Assembly (NCBI GenBank): GCA_002928735.1
Contig: PERL01000013.1
Coordinates: 1 to 64,000, forward strand
Length of the DNA stretch: 64,000 bases
Direction: 5' to 3'
From: Hyphomicrobium sp.
Lineage (GTDB): Bacteria; Pseudomonadota; Alphaproteobacteria; Rhizobiales; Hyphomicrobiaceae
Below, in pieces: positions 44,416 to 53,760 of this stretch; positions within the stretch are counted from its first letter, which is position 1, and each line of letters begins with the position of its first letter. The position numbers and the translations under genes were made by a program. The notes beneath the pieces were generated by a model. It was not told the DNA's origin and made no database searches. It saw only the letters and a list, made by a program, of their open reading frames with translations.

Positions 44416-47013
44416 TCACCAATCTGGCGGACGCGGTGGCGGGGGCGAGGGCGCATTGCCCGGGGGCGCGGACGTCGGCGCCCAGGCATCCGTGGTCGCG
44501 GAATAGCCACCGGATCCTGCCGAGCCGCCCGGGGGTGTGGCGCTGGAGGGCGCTGCCGTGTCGCTGACCTGGAAGCCAATGATCGAATAGGCGTCATCGG
44601 GTTCTTCGGTCGGCTTGAAAGCTTCCATGATGGCCTGCGCGTCGCCTGGTCCGGCCCGCAGACCTGTTTTCAGGTTGATGCGCACAAGTTTCAGCCCCGG
44701 CGGAACGCGGAAGGGGGCGGCCGGCTCATCAGCCATGGCGCGCTTCATGAAGTCGCCGAAAATGGGGGCTGCGACGCCGCCGCCAGTGCGGCCCTTGCCC
44801 ATGGGGCGGGGCGTGTCGAAGCCGACGAAGACGCCGACGACCATGTCGGGCGTGTAGCCGACGAACCAGGCGTCGCGCTCTTCGTTGGTGGTTCCGGTTT
44901 TGCCGGCGATGGGCCGGTTCAAAGATTTCAAGACGGTTGCCGTGCCGCGCTGGACGACACCTTCCAGAATTGAGGTCATCTGATAGGCGCTGTGCGGGTC
45001 GATGATCTGCTTGCGATCATCGGGTATCTCGGGCTCGGGCTGCTCGCTCCAGGCCTCGGCCGTACAGCCGGTGCATTCGCGCGCGTCGTGTTTCCAGACA
45101 GAGCGGCCCCAGCGATCCTGGATGCGGTCGATGAGCGTGGCGCGTACTTGTTTGCCGCCGTTGGCGAGCATGCAATAGGCGGTGGCCATGCGCAGCAATG
45201 TGGTTTCGCCTGCACCCAGCGACATGGAGAGCACCGGGAGCAGATCATCGTAGATGCCGAAGCGCTTGGCGTATTCGGTGATGATCGGCATACCGACGTC
45301 CTGTGCGAGACGCACGGTCATCTGGTTGCGCGATTTCTCGATCCCGACGCGCAGCGTGGTGGGCCCGAAGGATTTTTCCTTGTCGTAGTTCTCTGGCTTC
45401 CAGATGTCCTGGCCGGGGCCCTGCTCGATTTCGATGGGGGCGTCGAGGATGATGGACGTGGGCTTGTAGCCGTTGTCGAGGGCTGCGGCGTAGACGAAGG
45501 GCTTGAACGACGAGCCCGGCTGGCGTTTGGCCTGAATGACGCGGTCGAACTGGCTCATGGCGAAGGAGAAGCCGCCCGCCACGGCGAGGACGCGGCCGGT
45601 GTGCGGGTCCATCGCGACAAGGCCGCCGGCCACTTCGGGTATCTGCATCAACGACCAGACGCCATCCAGTTTGCGCGGGTCTTTGGGGGCGATGTAGATC
45701 ACGTCGCCGGCAGCGAGAATGTCCGTGATCGCCTTCGGCGTCGCCTTTGTGGCGGGTACCTTGGCCCACTTCACTTCGGCCAGCGTAATCTCGACCGCTT
45801 CGCGATCCTTGGTCAGCGTGCCATCCTGCTGGCGCGAGGGACGCAGACCGACGACGGCTTTGTCCTTGCCGGCATCGAGCACGACACCCAGACGCCAGGG
45901 CAGGATATCGGAGGGGATATCGATGGCGCCGAGCGGCACGCCCCAATCGCCGGAAATGTCGATTTTGGCAACTGGGCCGCGCCAACCTTGGTCGCGGTCG
46001 TAACTGACGAGGCCATCGATCAACGCGAGGCGCGCCATTTCCTGCAGTCGCGGATCGAGCGTCGTGCGCACCGACAGGCCGCCGGCATAGAGCTTTTCTT
46101 CGCCGTACTGGGCATGCAGCGACCGGCGGACTTCTTCGGCGAAGTACTCGGCAGCAAAAATATGGGCGCCAGACTGGCGGAACTTCACTTCTAGAGGTTT
46201 GGCTTTGGCGGTGCCGGCCTCGTCGGACTTGATGAAGCCGTTGTCGGCCATCTGGTCGAGAATCCAATTGCGGCGCTCGACGGCTTTCTGGCGGTTGCGG
46301 AACGGATGATAGTTGTTGGGCGCCTTCGGCAAGGCGGCGAGGTAGGCCGCCTCTTCGAGCGTGAGATCCTTCAGCTCTTTATTGAAGTAGTTGAGCGAGG
46401 CGGCGGCCACGCCATAGGCGCCGATGCCCAGATAAATCTCGTTCAGATAGAGTTCGAGGATCTTGTCCTTCGAGTAGGCGCGCTCGATGCGGATGGCGAG
46501 GATGGCTTCCTTGATCTTACGATCGAAGGTCCGGTCGCTCGTCAGCAGGAAGTTTTTGGCGACCTGCTGGGTGATGGTGGATGCGCCCTGGATGCCGCCG
46601 CGGCCGGTGGCTTTGGTTTCGATGTACTTGATGGCGGCGCGGGCGACGCCCTGCAAATCGATGCCGCCGTGCTCATAGAACCGGGCGTCTTCAGCCGAGA
46701 GGAAGGCGGCGATGACGCGCTTGGGGATCGTGTTGATGGGGACGAAGATGCGGCGCTCGCGGGCGTACTCGGCGATGAGCGATCCGTCGTGCGCGTGGAT
46801 GCGCGTCATGACGGGCGGCTCGTAGCGCGCGAGGCTTTCGTAGTCGGGCAGATCCTTCGACGCTTCAAACAAAAGCCAGCCGACGGCAGCCGAGCCGGCC
46901 ACGAATGCCACCACGAACAACCCGAAGCTCCAGCCAAGGAACGTCAGCAGCAGACTCTTGCGGCGCCGCTTTTTCTTGGGTGCGGCTGGGGGCGGGTAAA
47001 CGGGAGGTCGCAT
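44416..47013 (-). CDS. mrcA: Penicillin-binding protein 1A (bifunctional transglycosylase/transpeptidase)
   Basis: This is an 865-residue class A PBP that polymerises and cross-links peptidoglycan. A basic cytoplasmic tail and one helix (~21-50) are followed by the GT51 domain, with the catalytic Glu in FLSAEDARFYEHGG near 110 and GASTITQQVAKNFLL near 142. An OB-like insert and the transpeptidase domain come next, with SxxK in PGSSFKPF, SxN-like elements and KTG in GKTGTTNEERDAWFVGY. The C-terminus is Pro/Gly/Ser-rich and disordered. It has the same orientation as the amidase upstream, from which it is separated by about 225 nt. Confidence 0.95.
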   Translation of the reverse strand: MRPPVYPPPAAPKKKRRRKSLLLTFLGWSFGLFVVAFVAGSAAVGWLLFEASKDLPDYESLARYEPPVMTRIHAHDGSLIAEYARERRIFVPINTIPKRVIAAFLSAEDARFYEHGGIDLQGVARAAIKYIETKATGRGGIQGASTITQQVAKNFLLTSDRTFDRKIKEAILAIRIERAYSKDKILELYLNEIYLGIGAYGVAAASLNYFNKELKDLTLEEAAYLAALPKAPNNYHPFRNRQKAVERRNWILDQMADNGFIKSDEAGTAKAKPLEVKFRQSGAHIFAAEYFAEEVRRSLHAQYGEEKLYAGGLSVRTTLDPRLQEMARLALIDGLVSYDRDQGWRGPVAKIDISGDWGVPLGAIDIPSDILPWRLGVVLDAGKDKAVVGLRPSRQQDGTLTKDREAVEITLAEVKWAKVPATKATPKAITDILAAGDVIYIAPKDPRKLDGVWSLMQIPEVAGGLVAMDPHTGRVLAVAGGFSFAMSQFDRVIQAKRQPGSSFKPFVYAAALDNGYKPTSIILDAPIEIEQGPGQDIWKPENYDKEKSFGPTTLRVGIEKSRNQMTVRLAQDVGMPIITEYAKRFGIYDDLLPVLSMSLGAGETTLLRMATAYCMLANGGKQVRATLIDRIQDRWGRSVWKHDARECTGCTAEAWSEQPEPEIPDDRKQIIDPHSAYQMTSILEGVVQRGTATVLKSLNRPIAGKTGTTNEERDAWFVGYTPDMVVGVFVGFDTPRPMGKGRTGGGVAAPIFGDFMKRAMADEPAAPFRVPPGLKLVRINLKTGLRAGPGDAQAIMEAFKPTEEPDDAYSIIGFQVSDTAAPSSATPPGGSAGSGGYSATTDAWAPTSAPPGNAPSPPPPRPPDW

Positions 47014-47238
47014 GCGTTCCGGGATTGGCCGTTTGCGTCACTCTAGGCTGACACGCGGGCGATGGGGCCTAAGTCGTTCTGGCACTCAATTGTTTGGCTT
47101 GAATAGACGACTTGCCGCAACGCAGCAATGCCGGTGGTCCAGGTTGTCACCATAGCATGAATTGTGGCGTCACGTCGTCGGGGCCTTCGCGCGTGGGGCA
47201 CAGGATATGCGTTCGTCCCTGCATAGTCCGTTGCTCCG

Positions 47239-48579
47239 TCAACGGGAGGCCGGGGAGCGCTTGGAGAAATAGGCATTGATGGCGTTGGCGATCGATTTTG
47301 CGACCTTTTCCTGCCAGTCCGCAGCCTGCATCTGGCGCGATTCTTCAGGATTGCTCACATAACCCAATTCAACCAGAACGGAGGGCGCGTGGGTCTGCCG
47401 CAGCACCTTGAAGGCGGCGGCCCGTTCGGGGTCGCGGGATAGTGAGATCTTGGACTTCAGGGAGCGGACGAGGGTGCGAGAGAATTCGGCGGAGAAGTTA
47501 GCCGTTTCGCGCTTCATGAGGTCGATGAGGATATTCTTCACGTCGTCATTCTCTTCGCCCTTGGCGACATCAAGACCGGCGATCAGATCGGATGCGTTTT
47601 CCTTCTCGGCTATGGCGCGGGCTTCGGCATCGGAGGCGCGTTCGGACAAGGTGTAGATGGTCGCGCCCTTGATGGACTGAGCGTAGGTCTGCTCGATGCT
47701 GTCGGCATGGATCGAGATGAACAAGTCGGCGCCGGCTTTACGCGAGATTTTGAGCCGGTCATTGAGCGAGATGAAGACGTCGCGGGCGCGGGTCATGACG
47801 ATCTCATAGTTGCCCGTCTCGGACAGTTGCGCCTGAACACGCTTGGCCACGGCTAGCACAAGGTTTTTCTCCAATAGGTTGTCAGCTCCCACGGCGCCGG
47901 GATCGATGCCTCCGTGGCCGGGATCGATGACGATCACGGGTTTGGACTGAGAGGCTTTGGGCCCGGCGGCGGGGCGCGGTTCGCTAGCTGATTCAACCGG
48001 TGCGGAGGGGGTGCGGCCGCCGCCCGTGCCCTCACCGAAAGCTGCAGTGTCGGTGGGATTTAATTCAATCGTCAACACCACACCTGGGCCGGAGCGGGCC
48101 TTGGTCATGGCAGCTTTAGCGATGGCCACGGGGCCCGCCGTATCAAGCACCATACGGGCTTTGCCCTCATCGAACTGGCCGTAGCGAAATGCTGAGACGA
48201 GGCCGCGGGGGTCGCGGCCGGCGTCGGAGGGGAGTTTGAAGACGACGCCGGGAAGATCGACGATGACGCGATAAGGATTGGCGAGGGTGTAGATCTCGGT
48301 GGTGACACCCCGCGACAGGGTGAGTTGAATGAGCGTGCTTTGGCGGTCGCCTAGAACGTCGACGGCGGTGGCGTTCGAGAGCGATTGGCCCGGGGGGGCT
48401 TGGACGGTAGCGGGATTGCTTTTTTCGACAACGGTTTGGGCGAGTTGTAGAGGTGGGTTCCAGTCATTCGCCGCTGCCCGTGCTAGATGGGGTAGCGCGA
48501 GGGCGACCGGCCACAGGAGGACGGCGGCTAAGTATGCCGCGCGAATCCGGCGCGATCGAATTGGCAGCCCCCCCTGCAT
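47239..48579 (-). CDS. amiC: N-acetylmuramoyl-L-alanine amidase (AMIN + Amidase_3)
   Basis: The 446-residue periplasmic amidase cleaves the septal peptidoglycan stem peptides. It has a signal peptide (AAYLAAVLLWPVALALPHLARA), an AMIN domain (~70-180, VDVLGDRQSTLIQLTLSRG, PYRVIVDLPGV) and a catalytic Amidase_3 domain with VIVIDPGHGGIDPGAVG (His ligand), the Glu in LLEKNLVL, FISIHADSI and VELGYVSNPEE (catalytic Glu). An inhibitory-helix-like segment lies near 330-360. It is encoded divergently from rne. I use the symbol in the broad AmiABC sense. Confidence 0.9.
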   Translation of the reverse strand: MQGGLPIRSRRIRAAYLAAVLLWPVALALPHLARAAANDWNPPLQLAQTVVEKSNPATVQAPPGQSLSNATAVDVLGDRQSTLIQLTLSRGVTTEIYTLANPYRVIVDLPGVVFKLPSDAGRDPRGLVSAFRYGQFDEGKARMVLDTAGPVAIAKAAMTKARSGPGVVLTIELNPTDTAAFGEGTGGGRTPSAPVESASEPRPAAGPKASQSKPVIVIDPGHGGIDPGAVGADNLLEKNLVLAVAKRVQAQLSETGNYEIVMTRARDVFISLNDRLKISRKAGADLFISIHADSIEQTYAQSIKGATIYTLSERASDAEARAIAEKENASDLIAGLDVAKGEENDDVKNILIDLMKRETANFSAEFSRTLVRSLKSKISLSRDPERAAAFKVLRQTHAPSVLVELGYVSNPEESRQMQAADWQEKVAKSIANAINAYFSKRSPASR

Positions 48580-49417
48580 CCTTGGCGCGATATCCCTACG
48601 TAAAATTCCAGAAAAATGTCAGAATCTGCCGCAGCTTAACAAATAATTTGCCGTTGCGCTCCAGGCTGGTGCGTGGATCGGTGGGCAACTGGCGGCGTGT
48701 GGTGCGCTGAACACTCTTGTCACAGGGACCGCGAACCCGTTACACTTTCTATGCGTTCTGTTTCTCCGCGCCTCGTCGGGGCCGATGGGTAGCGCGCGCC
48801 AAACCTTAAGCCGTTGACCGGACTGTATTTTCTGGTGGCTAGGATTGGGCGGCGGCGTTTCCCGGACGGCGATACGATCAGACGGGTGTTCGCGCGGATC
48901 GGCAAAGAACTGGAAGAGTTCTCGAGCGGCGGCCCCCTCCGACTTCGGCTGGAGCGGTGCCGGACCCACGGACCTCCAAAGTTTCTTGAACCGAAACGGC
49001 CGCGCCGCAACGGAACGGACGCGCTTGTCCATCGCCTGCGGCTCGCTCGGGGTCCGATGAAAGGGGGCCCCAGAGCCGCGCCCACCGAAGGTGCCTGTCG
49101 CCAAAAGCGACGCGTGGCGCCTAACCCTTTGAACCGCCAACTGGTTTGCGCCTGCGCGCCAGCCGTGGCCAACGTGAATTAGAGAGAATGCGACTTTCGC
49201 GTGCAGTCAACCCGAACGCCACGACGCTCCTAAGAGCCGATGGCGAGCGCCGCCCGGCTGGCCCAGCCGGAGAGCGCCTGCGCGCTGCCATGCCCCATCA
49301 CCCGCTTTATCCATCAACCCCACCCAAATCGCGCGCCCTTGGCATCCCGATGGCCGAACGAGGCTCAGAGCCTTCGACCGGCCCCATGCCCAGCCGGCGC
49401 GCGCAGGAACTTGCACC
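48580..49417. other. Long region between amiC and rne, probable rne 5' leader
   Basis: These 838 nt separate the divergent amidase and RNase E genes. Open frames here (for example 48814-49182) are GC-skew artefacts with no protein-like composition. A self-complementary CCGGCTGG/CCAGCCGG pair lies at 49254-49270. Long leaders that RNase E itself cleaves to autoregulate are known for rne in Enterobacteria; the same role here is an inference from position. Confidence 0.5.
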
Positions 49418-52400
49418 ATGTCCAACAACAAGATGCTCATCGACGCGACGCATCCGGAGGAGACCCGGGTCGTCGTTCTGCGTGACGGCCGCGTAGAGGA
49501 ATTCGATTACGAAAGTGCCGCGCGCAAACTGCTGCGCGGCAATATCTATCTCGCCAAGGTGACGCGCGTGGAGCCGTCGCTACAGGCCGCTTTCGTCGAC
49601 TACGGCGGGAACCGGCACGGCTTCCTCGCCTTCAATGAAATTCATCCCGACTACTACCAGATCCCGATGGCCGACCGGCAGGCGCTTCTCGACGAAGAAG
49701 CCGCTGCCGAGGCTGCGGAAGAGGCAGCAGCCGACGCCCACGCCGAGCGGATGGCCCGGCGGCGGCAGCGGGGCGGTCAGGGCGGCGGACGCCGCGCGGG
49801 GCCCGTGCCCGGCGCCGGGGATCAACCTTCTCTCGGCGGCGATCAGGACGATGGGCACGAGCTCGCGGCTCATGACCACGACCATGATCATCACGAACAC
49901 GATCATCAGGACGACGGGCATCATGACGATGCGCGGGGCGAGCGTTCGAATCTCGACGATCATGACGACGGTCACGGCGACGACGGCCATACGGTGCGTG
50001 CCCACGACGTGCATGGCGCCGACGATGTGATGTCGGAAGATCTGCCGGAGCCGGAAGTGGTCGGTGGGTTCGACCCCGCGCACGATCAGGACCTGTCGGA
50101 TCCTGGCGATCTGGAAGGCGACGATCTGGACGACGAGGGAGCCGACGACGACGGCCATTCGGACGCGCCCGCGCCGATCGGTCTGGTCGAGAACGAAACG
50201 GTCGAAGTTGTCGCCGCGCCGCCTGCGGAACCGGAAACGGTGGAAACGGGATCGGAAGACGCGCTGGAAGAATTGCCGTCGCGGCCGCGCCGCCGGCCCC
50301 GGTCGTACAAAATTCAGGAAGTGATCAAGCGGCGCCAGGTGATCCTGGTGCAGGTCGTTAAAGAAGAGCGGGGCAACAAGGGCGCGGCGCTGACCACCTA
50401 TCTGTCGCTGGCCGGCCGCTACACCGTTCTGATGCCGAACACGGCGCGCGGGGGCGGGATCAGCCGCAAGATCACAAATCCCCAGGACCGCAAGCGCCTG
50501 AAGGCGATTGCCGCCGAACTCGACGTGCCGGAAGGTATGGGGCTGATCATCCGCACGGCGGGTGCGGCGCGCACGCAGCAGGAAATCAAGCGCGACTACG
50601 AATATCTGCTGCGGCTGTGGGAGAGCGTGCGCGACCTCACGTTGCAGTCGACGGCGCCGAGTCTCGTTTACGAGGAAGGCAACCTGATCAAGCGCTCTAT
50701 CCGCGACCTCTACAATAAGGACGTGGAAGAGGTGATCGTGGCCGGCGATGTGGCGCACGGCGAAGCGCGCGACTTCATGCGCATGCTGATGCCGAGCCAC
50801 GCCAAGAACGTGCTGCTGCATTCCTCGCCCGAACCGCTGTTCAACAAGTATGGCATCGAGCGGCAGCTGAATGCGATGTTCAGCCCGTTCGTGACGCTGA
50901 AGTCGGGCGGCTACCTTGTCATCAACCAGACGGAAGCCCTGGTTGCCGTCGACGTGAACTCGGGCAAGTCGACGCGCGAATTCTCGATCGAGGAGACGGC
51001 GTACAATACCAATCTCGAGGCCGCCGACGAGATCGCGCGCCAGTTGAAGCTGCGCGATTTGGCCGGCCTCATCGTCATCGACTTCATCGACATGGAGGAG
51101 AAGCGCAACAACCGCTCGGTGGAGCGGCGTCTCAAGGACGCGCTGCGCTTCGACCGGGCCCGCATCCAGCTGGGGCGGATTTCGCACTTCGGCCTCATGG
51201 AAATGTCGCGGCAGCGGTTGCGGACGGGCGTGCTCGAAGGCTCGACGTCGCAGTGCCCGCACTGCCAGGGGACAGGCATCATCCGGTCGACGGAGAGCGT
51301 CGCGCTGGCCGTGTTGCGCGGTATCGAAGACGGGCTGATGGGAGGACTTCCTTCCTCGCTTATTGCCACCACGACGGCGCAGGTGGCTCTTTATATTCTG
51401 AACAACAAGCGCAAGTTCATCACCGAGCTTGAAGCGCACCACGGGATCTCGATCACCGTCCAGGCCAGCGACAAGCTGCAAGGGGCGAACTTCACGATCG
51501 AAAAGACCCAGGCGCGGACCGATGTGGCGCCGCGCCGCGCCGAACGGACAGCCGTCAACATGGACTGGGGCTTCGACGGCGAAGACGATGCTGGGCACGC
51601 CGATGGTGAGGATGAACGTCCAGCGGTATCGGATGGCGTCCGGTTCATCGGCGAGAGCGAGGATGACGAGGCCGAGGCCGATCGCCCGCGGGCCCGTGAG
51701 GGACGTGGTGGACGTGAGGGTCGCGGGGAGCAACGCGAGGGCCGGGGTGAAGGCCGCGGTGAAAGCCGGGGCGAGGGCCGTGAGGCTCGGGACGGTGACG
51801 ATGGCAACCGTGGCCGCCGCCGGCGCCGGCGCCGTGGCCGCCGCGGTGGCGAGCGCAATGAGCGTGGCGAAGGGCGCGGGAGTGATCGTCCCGAAATCCG
51901 TACCGCGGTGAACGGGTCCGAATTCAGCGGACCGGAGCTCGACGACGCTGAGGATGGCGAGGACTTCGGTCCGGAGGTCATCGGCGGTGACGCGGACCTC
52001 ATCGGAACGGTTGGCGACGACGGGATCGACAACGGCCGTGTTCCGTCACAAGCAGGCGAGGGTGGACGCGATGGCGACCGGGGCGGACGCCGCCGGCGCC
52101 GGGGGCGTCGTGGCGGCCGGCGTGGTCGTGGCCGCGAGCGCGATCAAGCTGGTGGCGAACAGGCTGGCAGCGAGCTTGGTGGGTCCGACGAGGCCACCGG
52201 CTATGCGGCGCGCCCGCACGTGACGGAAGACTTTGTCGACGATTTTGCGGGACCGGCCGGTGTGGATACCGATCCGGAACCTCAAGCGGCCGAACCGGCC
52301 AGCGCGCGGCTCCCCGTGTTTGAGGAACCGCGCCGTCCTGAGCGGGAGCGAGCAGCTGCCGCAGAACGGCGTGAGCCCGTTGACCGTCACGCCGAACCGG

Positions 52401-52567
52401 CTGTCGAAGCCGAACCAGCGCCGCGCCGGCGCGTGTCGGAACCGGTGGCGAGCGAACCTAAACTCGAACGCGTTGTCGTGTCCCCCGATCAGGTGGAAGC
52501 GGCCGCTGACACGGCTGCAGAACAGCCCGCGCGCAAGGGGTGGTGGCAGCGCCGTTTAGGCGGCTAG
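49418..52567 (+). CDS. rne: Ribonuclease E with large His/Asp-rich S1 insertion
   Basis: The 1049-residue endoribonuclease is the core of the RNA degradosome. The S1 domain starts at about residue 35 (LLRGNIYLAKVTRVEPSLQ) but is interrupted by a ~200-residue insertion (about 95-295). That insertion contains an extreme His/Asp tract (14 His between 147 and 199) and an acidic stretch, before S1 resumes at KEERGNKGAALTTYLS. Catalytic Asp residues are in AVDVNSGKS (Asp512) and VIDFIDM (Asp555); the Zn-link is CPHCQGTG (Cys613/616). The C-terminal third is disordered and Arg/Gly-rich, ending GWWQRRLGG. Confidence 0.95.
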   Translation: MSNNKMLIDATHPEETRVVVLRDGRVEEFDYESAARKLLRGNIYLAKVTRVEPSLQAAFVDYGGNRHGFLAFNEIHPDYYQIPMADRQALLDEEAAAEAAEEAAADAHAERMARRRQRGGQGGGRRAGPVPGAGDQPSLGGDQDDGHELAAHDHDHDHHEHDHQDDGHHDDARGERSNLDDHDDGHGDDGHTVRAHDVHGADDVMSEDLPEPEVVGGFDPAHDQDLSDPGDLEGDDLDDEGADDDGHSDAPAPIGLVENETVEVVAAPPAEPETVETGSEDALEELPSRPRRRPRSYKIQEVIKRRQVILVQVVKEERGNKGAALTTYLSLAGRYTVLMPNTARGGGISRKITNPQDRKRLKAIAAELDVPEGMGLIIRTAGAARTQQEIKRDYEYLLRLWESVRDLTLQSTAPSLVYEEGNLIKRSIRDLYNKDVEEVIVAGDVAHGEARDFMRMLMPSHAKNVLLHSSPEPLFNKYGIERQLNAMFSPFVTLKSGGYLVINQTEALVAVDVNSGKSTREFSIEETAYNTNLEAADEIARQLKLRDLAGLIVIDFIDMEEKRNNRSVERRLKDALRFDRARIQLGRISHFGLMEMSRQRLRTGVLEGSTSQCPHCQGTGIIRSTESVALAVLRGIEDGLMGGLPSSLIATTTAQVALYILNNKRKFITELEAHHGISITVQASDKLQGANFTIEKTQARTDVAPRRAERTAVNMDWGFDGEDDAGHADGEDERPAVSDGVRFIGESEDDEAEADRPRAREGRGGREGRGEQREGRGEGRGESRGEGREARDGDDGNRGRRRRRRRGRRGGERNERGEGRGSDRPEIRTAVNGSEFSGPELDDAEDGEDFGPEVIGGDADLIGTVGDDGIDNGRVPSQAGEGGRDGDRGGRRRRRGRRGGRRGRGRERDQAGGEQAGSELGGSDEATGYAARPHVTEDFVDDFAGPAGVDTDPEPQAAEPASARLPVFEEPRRPERERAAAAERREPVDRHAEPAVEAEPAPRRRVSEPVASEPKLERVVVSPDQVEAAADTAAEQPARKGWWQRRLGG

Positions 52568-52605
52568 GTTAACCTGTCACACCCGCCAAGATTGAATTTT
52601 GCGAG

Positions 52606-52633
52606 AAAGCCGGGCCTTTAGCCCGGCTTTTTT
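52606..52633 (+). terminator. Rho-independent terminator of rne
   Basis: AGCCGGGC (52608-52615) and GCCCGGCT (52621-52628) form an 8-bp stem, extended by A-T pairs, with the loop CTTTA and a run of six Ts. It lies about 40 nt past the rne stop. Confidence 0.9.
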
Positions 52634-52983
52634 CGTTGCGAATCAACATGCCTCACCGCTCCGCGCTGCAATTTTTGGCAGTCGGCGCACGTGGTCGCAC
52701 CACGGCCCGGGCGGGTTCTAGCCGTCAAATTTTCACCATAAGGTCCCGGCTGTTGGAGCGTGCCTGACAGTGTTCGCACTCGGTGTGCAGCGCAACAGGC
52801 CAATGCCACCCGAGGGAGAGCACAGTCGAGCTTGAGATGAATGACAGGTCAGGCGGTTTTAGATGGCCGCTGGATACTGGAACTTCTCAGACTCAACTTC
52901 AGAGAACAGCAAAAGCTGTCACCGTGATCTCCCGAATGCCGTAGGACCGGCGCATGTCTGACGATAAAAAAATTGGAGTACAC
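52634..52983. other. Intergenic region, no gene seen
   Basis: These 350 nt between the rne terminator and the M15-type peptidase contain the promoter of the latter. Antisense open frames across the region continue into the peptidase gene and are not credible. I see no RNA gene. Confidence 0.45.
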
Positions 52984-53562
52984 ATGAGCACTCGTTTTCT
53001 TTCGATTGTCGCCGCGCTTGGAAGCCTCGTCGCACTGTCGGCGACGTCCGCAGTCGCAGCACCCCATCCGGACAGCAACTCGGCGTCGGCCAGCCGGCCG
53101 TCGGTCGCCAAGAACTACACGGTGAAGTCGAACAAGCGCTATGCATACAAAGCCAAGCGCTCGCGTTCGGCGAAGTACGGCAAGTCGCGCCGCTACGCCG
53201 GTAAGAAGGGCCTCAAGTCGCGCTCCTTCACCAACTACGCTTCGGGCGGCACGTCGCGCTCGTGCTTGCAGCCGCAGGCCCGAGCCCTGCTCAACCGAAT
53301 CGAAAGCCAGTTCGGCGCCGTGTCGATCGTCTCGACCTGCCGTCCCGGCGCGGTCATTGCCACCAGTGGCAAGCCGTCGAAGCACCGCTATGGTCTGGCC
53401 ATCGACTTTGACGCCGGCAGCCGCAAGGGCGCCATCGTCAACTGGCTGATCAAGAACCACCACTCGGGTGGCACGATGACCTATCGCGGCATGGGCCATA
53501 TCCATGTCGACATCGGACACCGCTTCGTCTCGCTCGGCGCCAATAGCGGCCGCCGCGGTTAA
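52984..53562 (+). CDS. Secreted M15-type D-Ala-D-Ala carboxypeptidase-like protein
   Basis: The 192-residue protein has a signal peptide (LSIVAALGSLVALSATSAVAA), a basic Lys/Arg/Tyr-rich linker (residues ~40-80) and a C-terminal peptidase M15/DUF882-like domain. The zinc-ligand pattern is visible: SKHRYGLAIDFD (H-x6-D) and GHIHVDIGH (HxH). It probably trims peptidoglycan stem peptides in the periplasm. I chose the ATG at 52984 because TGGAG lies about 6 nt upstream. It is monocistronic, with its own terminator. Confidence 0.82.
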   Translation: MSTRFLSIVAALGSLVALSATSAVAAPHPDSNSASASRPSVAKNYTVKSNKRYAYKAKRSRSAKYGKSRRYAGKKGLKSRSFTNYASGGTSRSCLQPQARALLNRIESQFGAVSIVSTCRPGAVIATSGKPSKHRYGLAIDFDAGSRKGAIVNWLIKNHHSGGTMTYRGMGHIHVDIGHRFVSLGANSGRRG

Positions 53563-53587
53563 ACGACGAGTTGCCCATTCCGAAAGC

Positions 53588-53626
53588 GGGGGAGATGGCC
53601 CACAGCCATTTCCCCCTTTCTCTTTT
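53588..53626 (+). terminator. Rho-independent terminator after the M15-type peptidase
   Basis: A 12-bp stem (53588-53599 with 53605-53616, one G-T pair) with loop CCACA is followed by TTTCTCTTTT. It lies 25 nt after the stop codon. Confidence 0.88.
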
Positions 53627-53760
53627 GCAGACCGCCGGTCGCCCCTCGCGCTTCGTCCGGCGCTTGACTATCTATGAGCGGCGGGGCCGAAATGGCGCCC
53701 GTTCGGCATGTGGGTTGGGCCTGCCGACATTTGGGCTCATTTGTGGGCGATCGGTTGGGC

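Noticed and set aside
48814-49182. 122-codon frame upstream of rne
   Set aside because: It is Arg/Pro/Gly-rich with no RBS or domain; typical noise in a GC-rich leader.
49856-50165. His/Asp codon run in rne as a CRISPR or tandem DNA repeat
   Set aside because: The repetition is at the codon level (CAT/CAC/GAC/GAT) without regular repeat units or spacers, inside an open gene.
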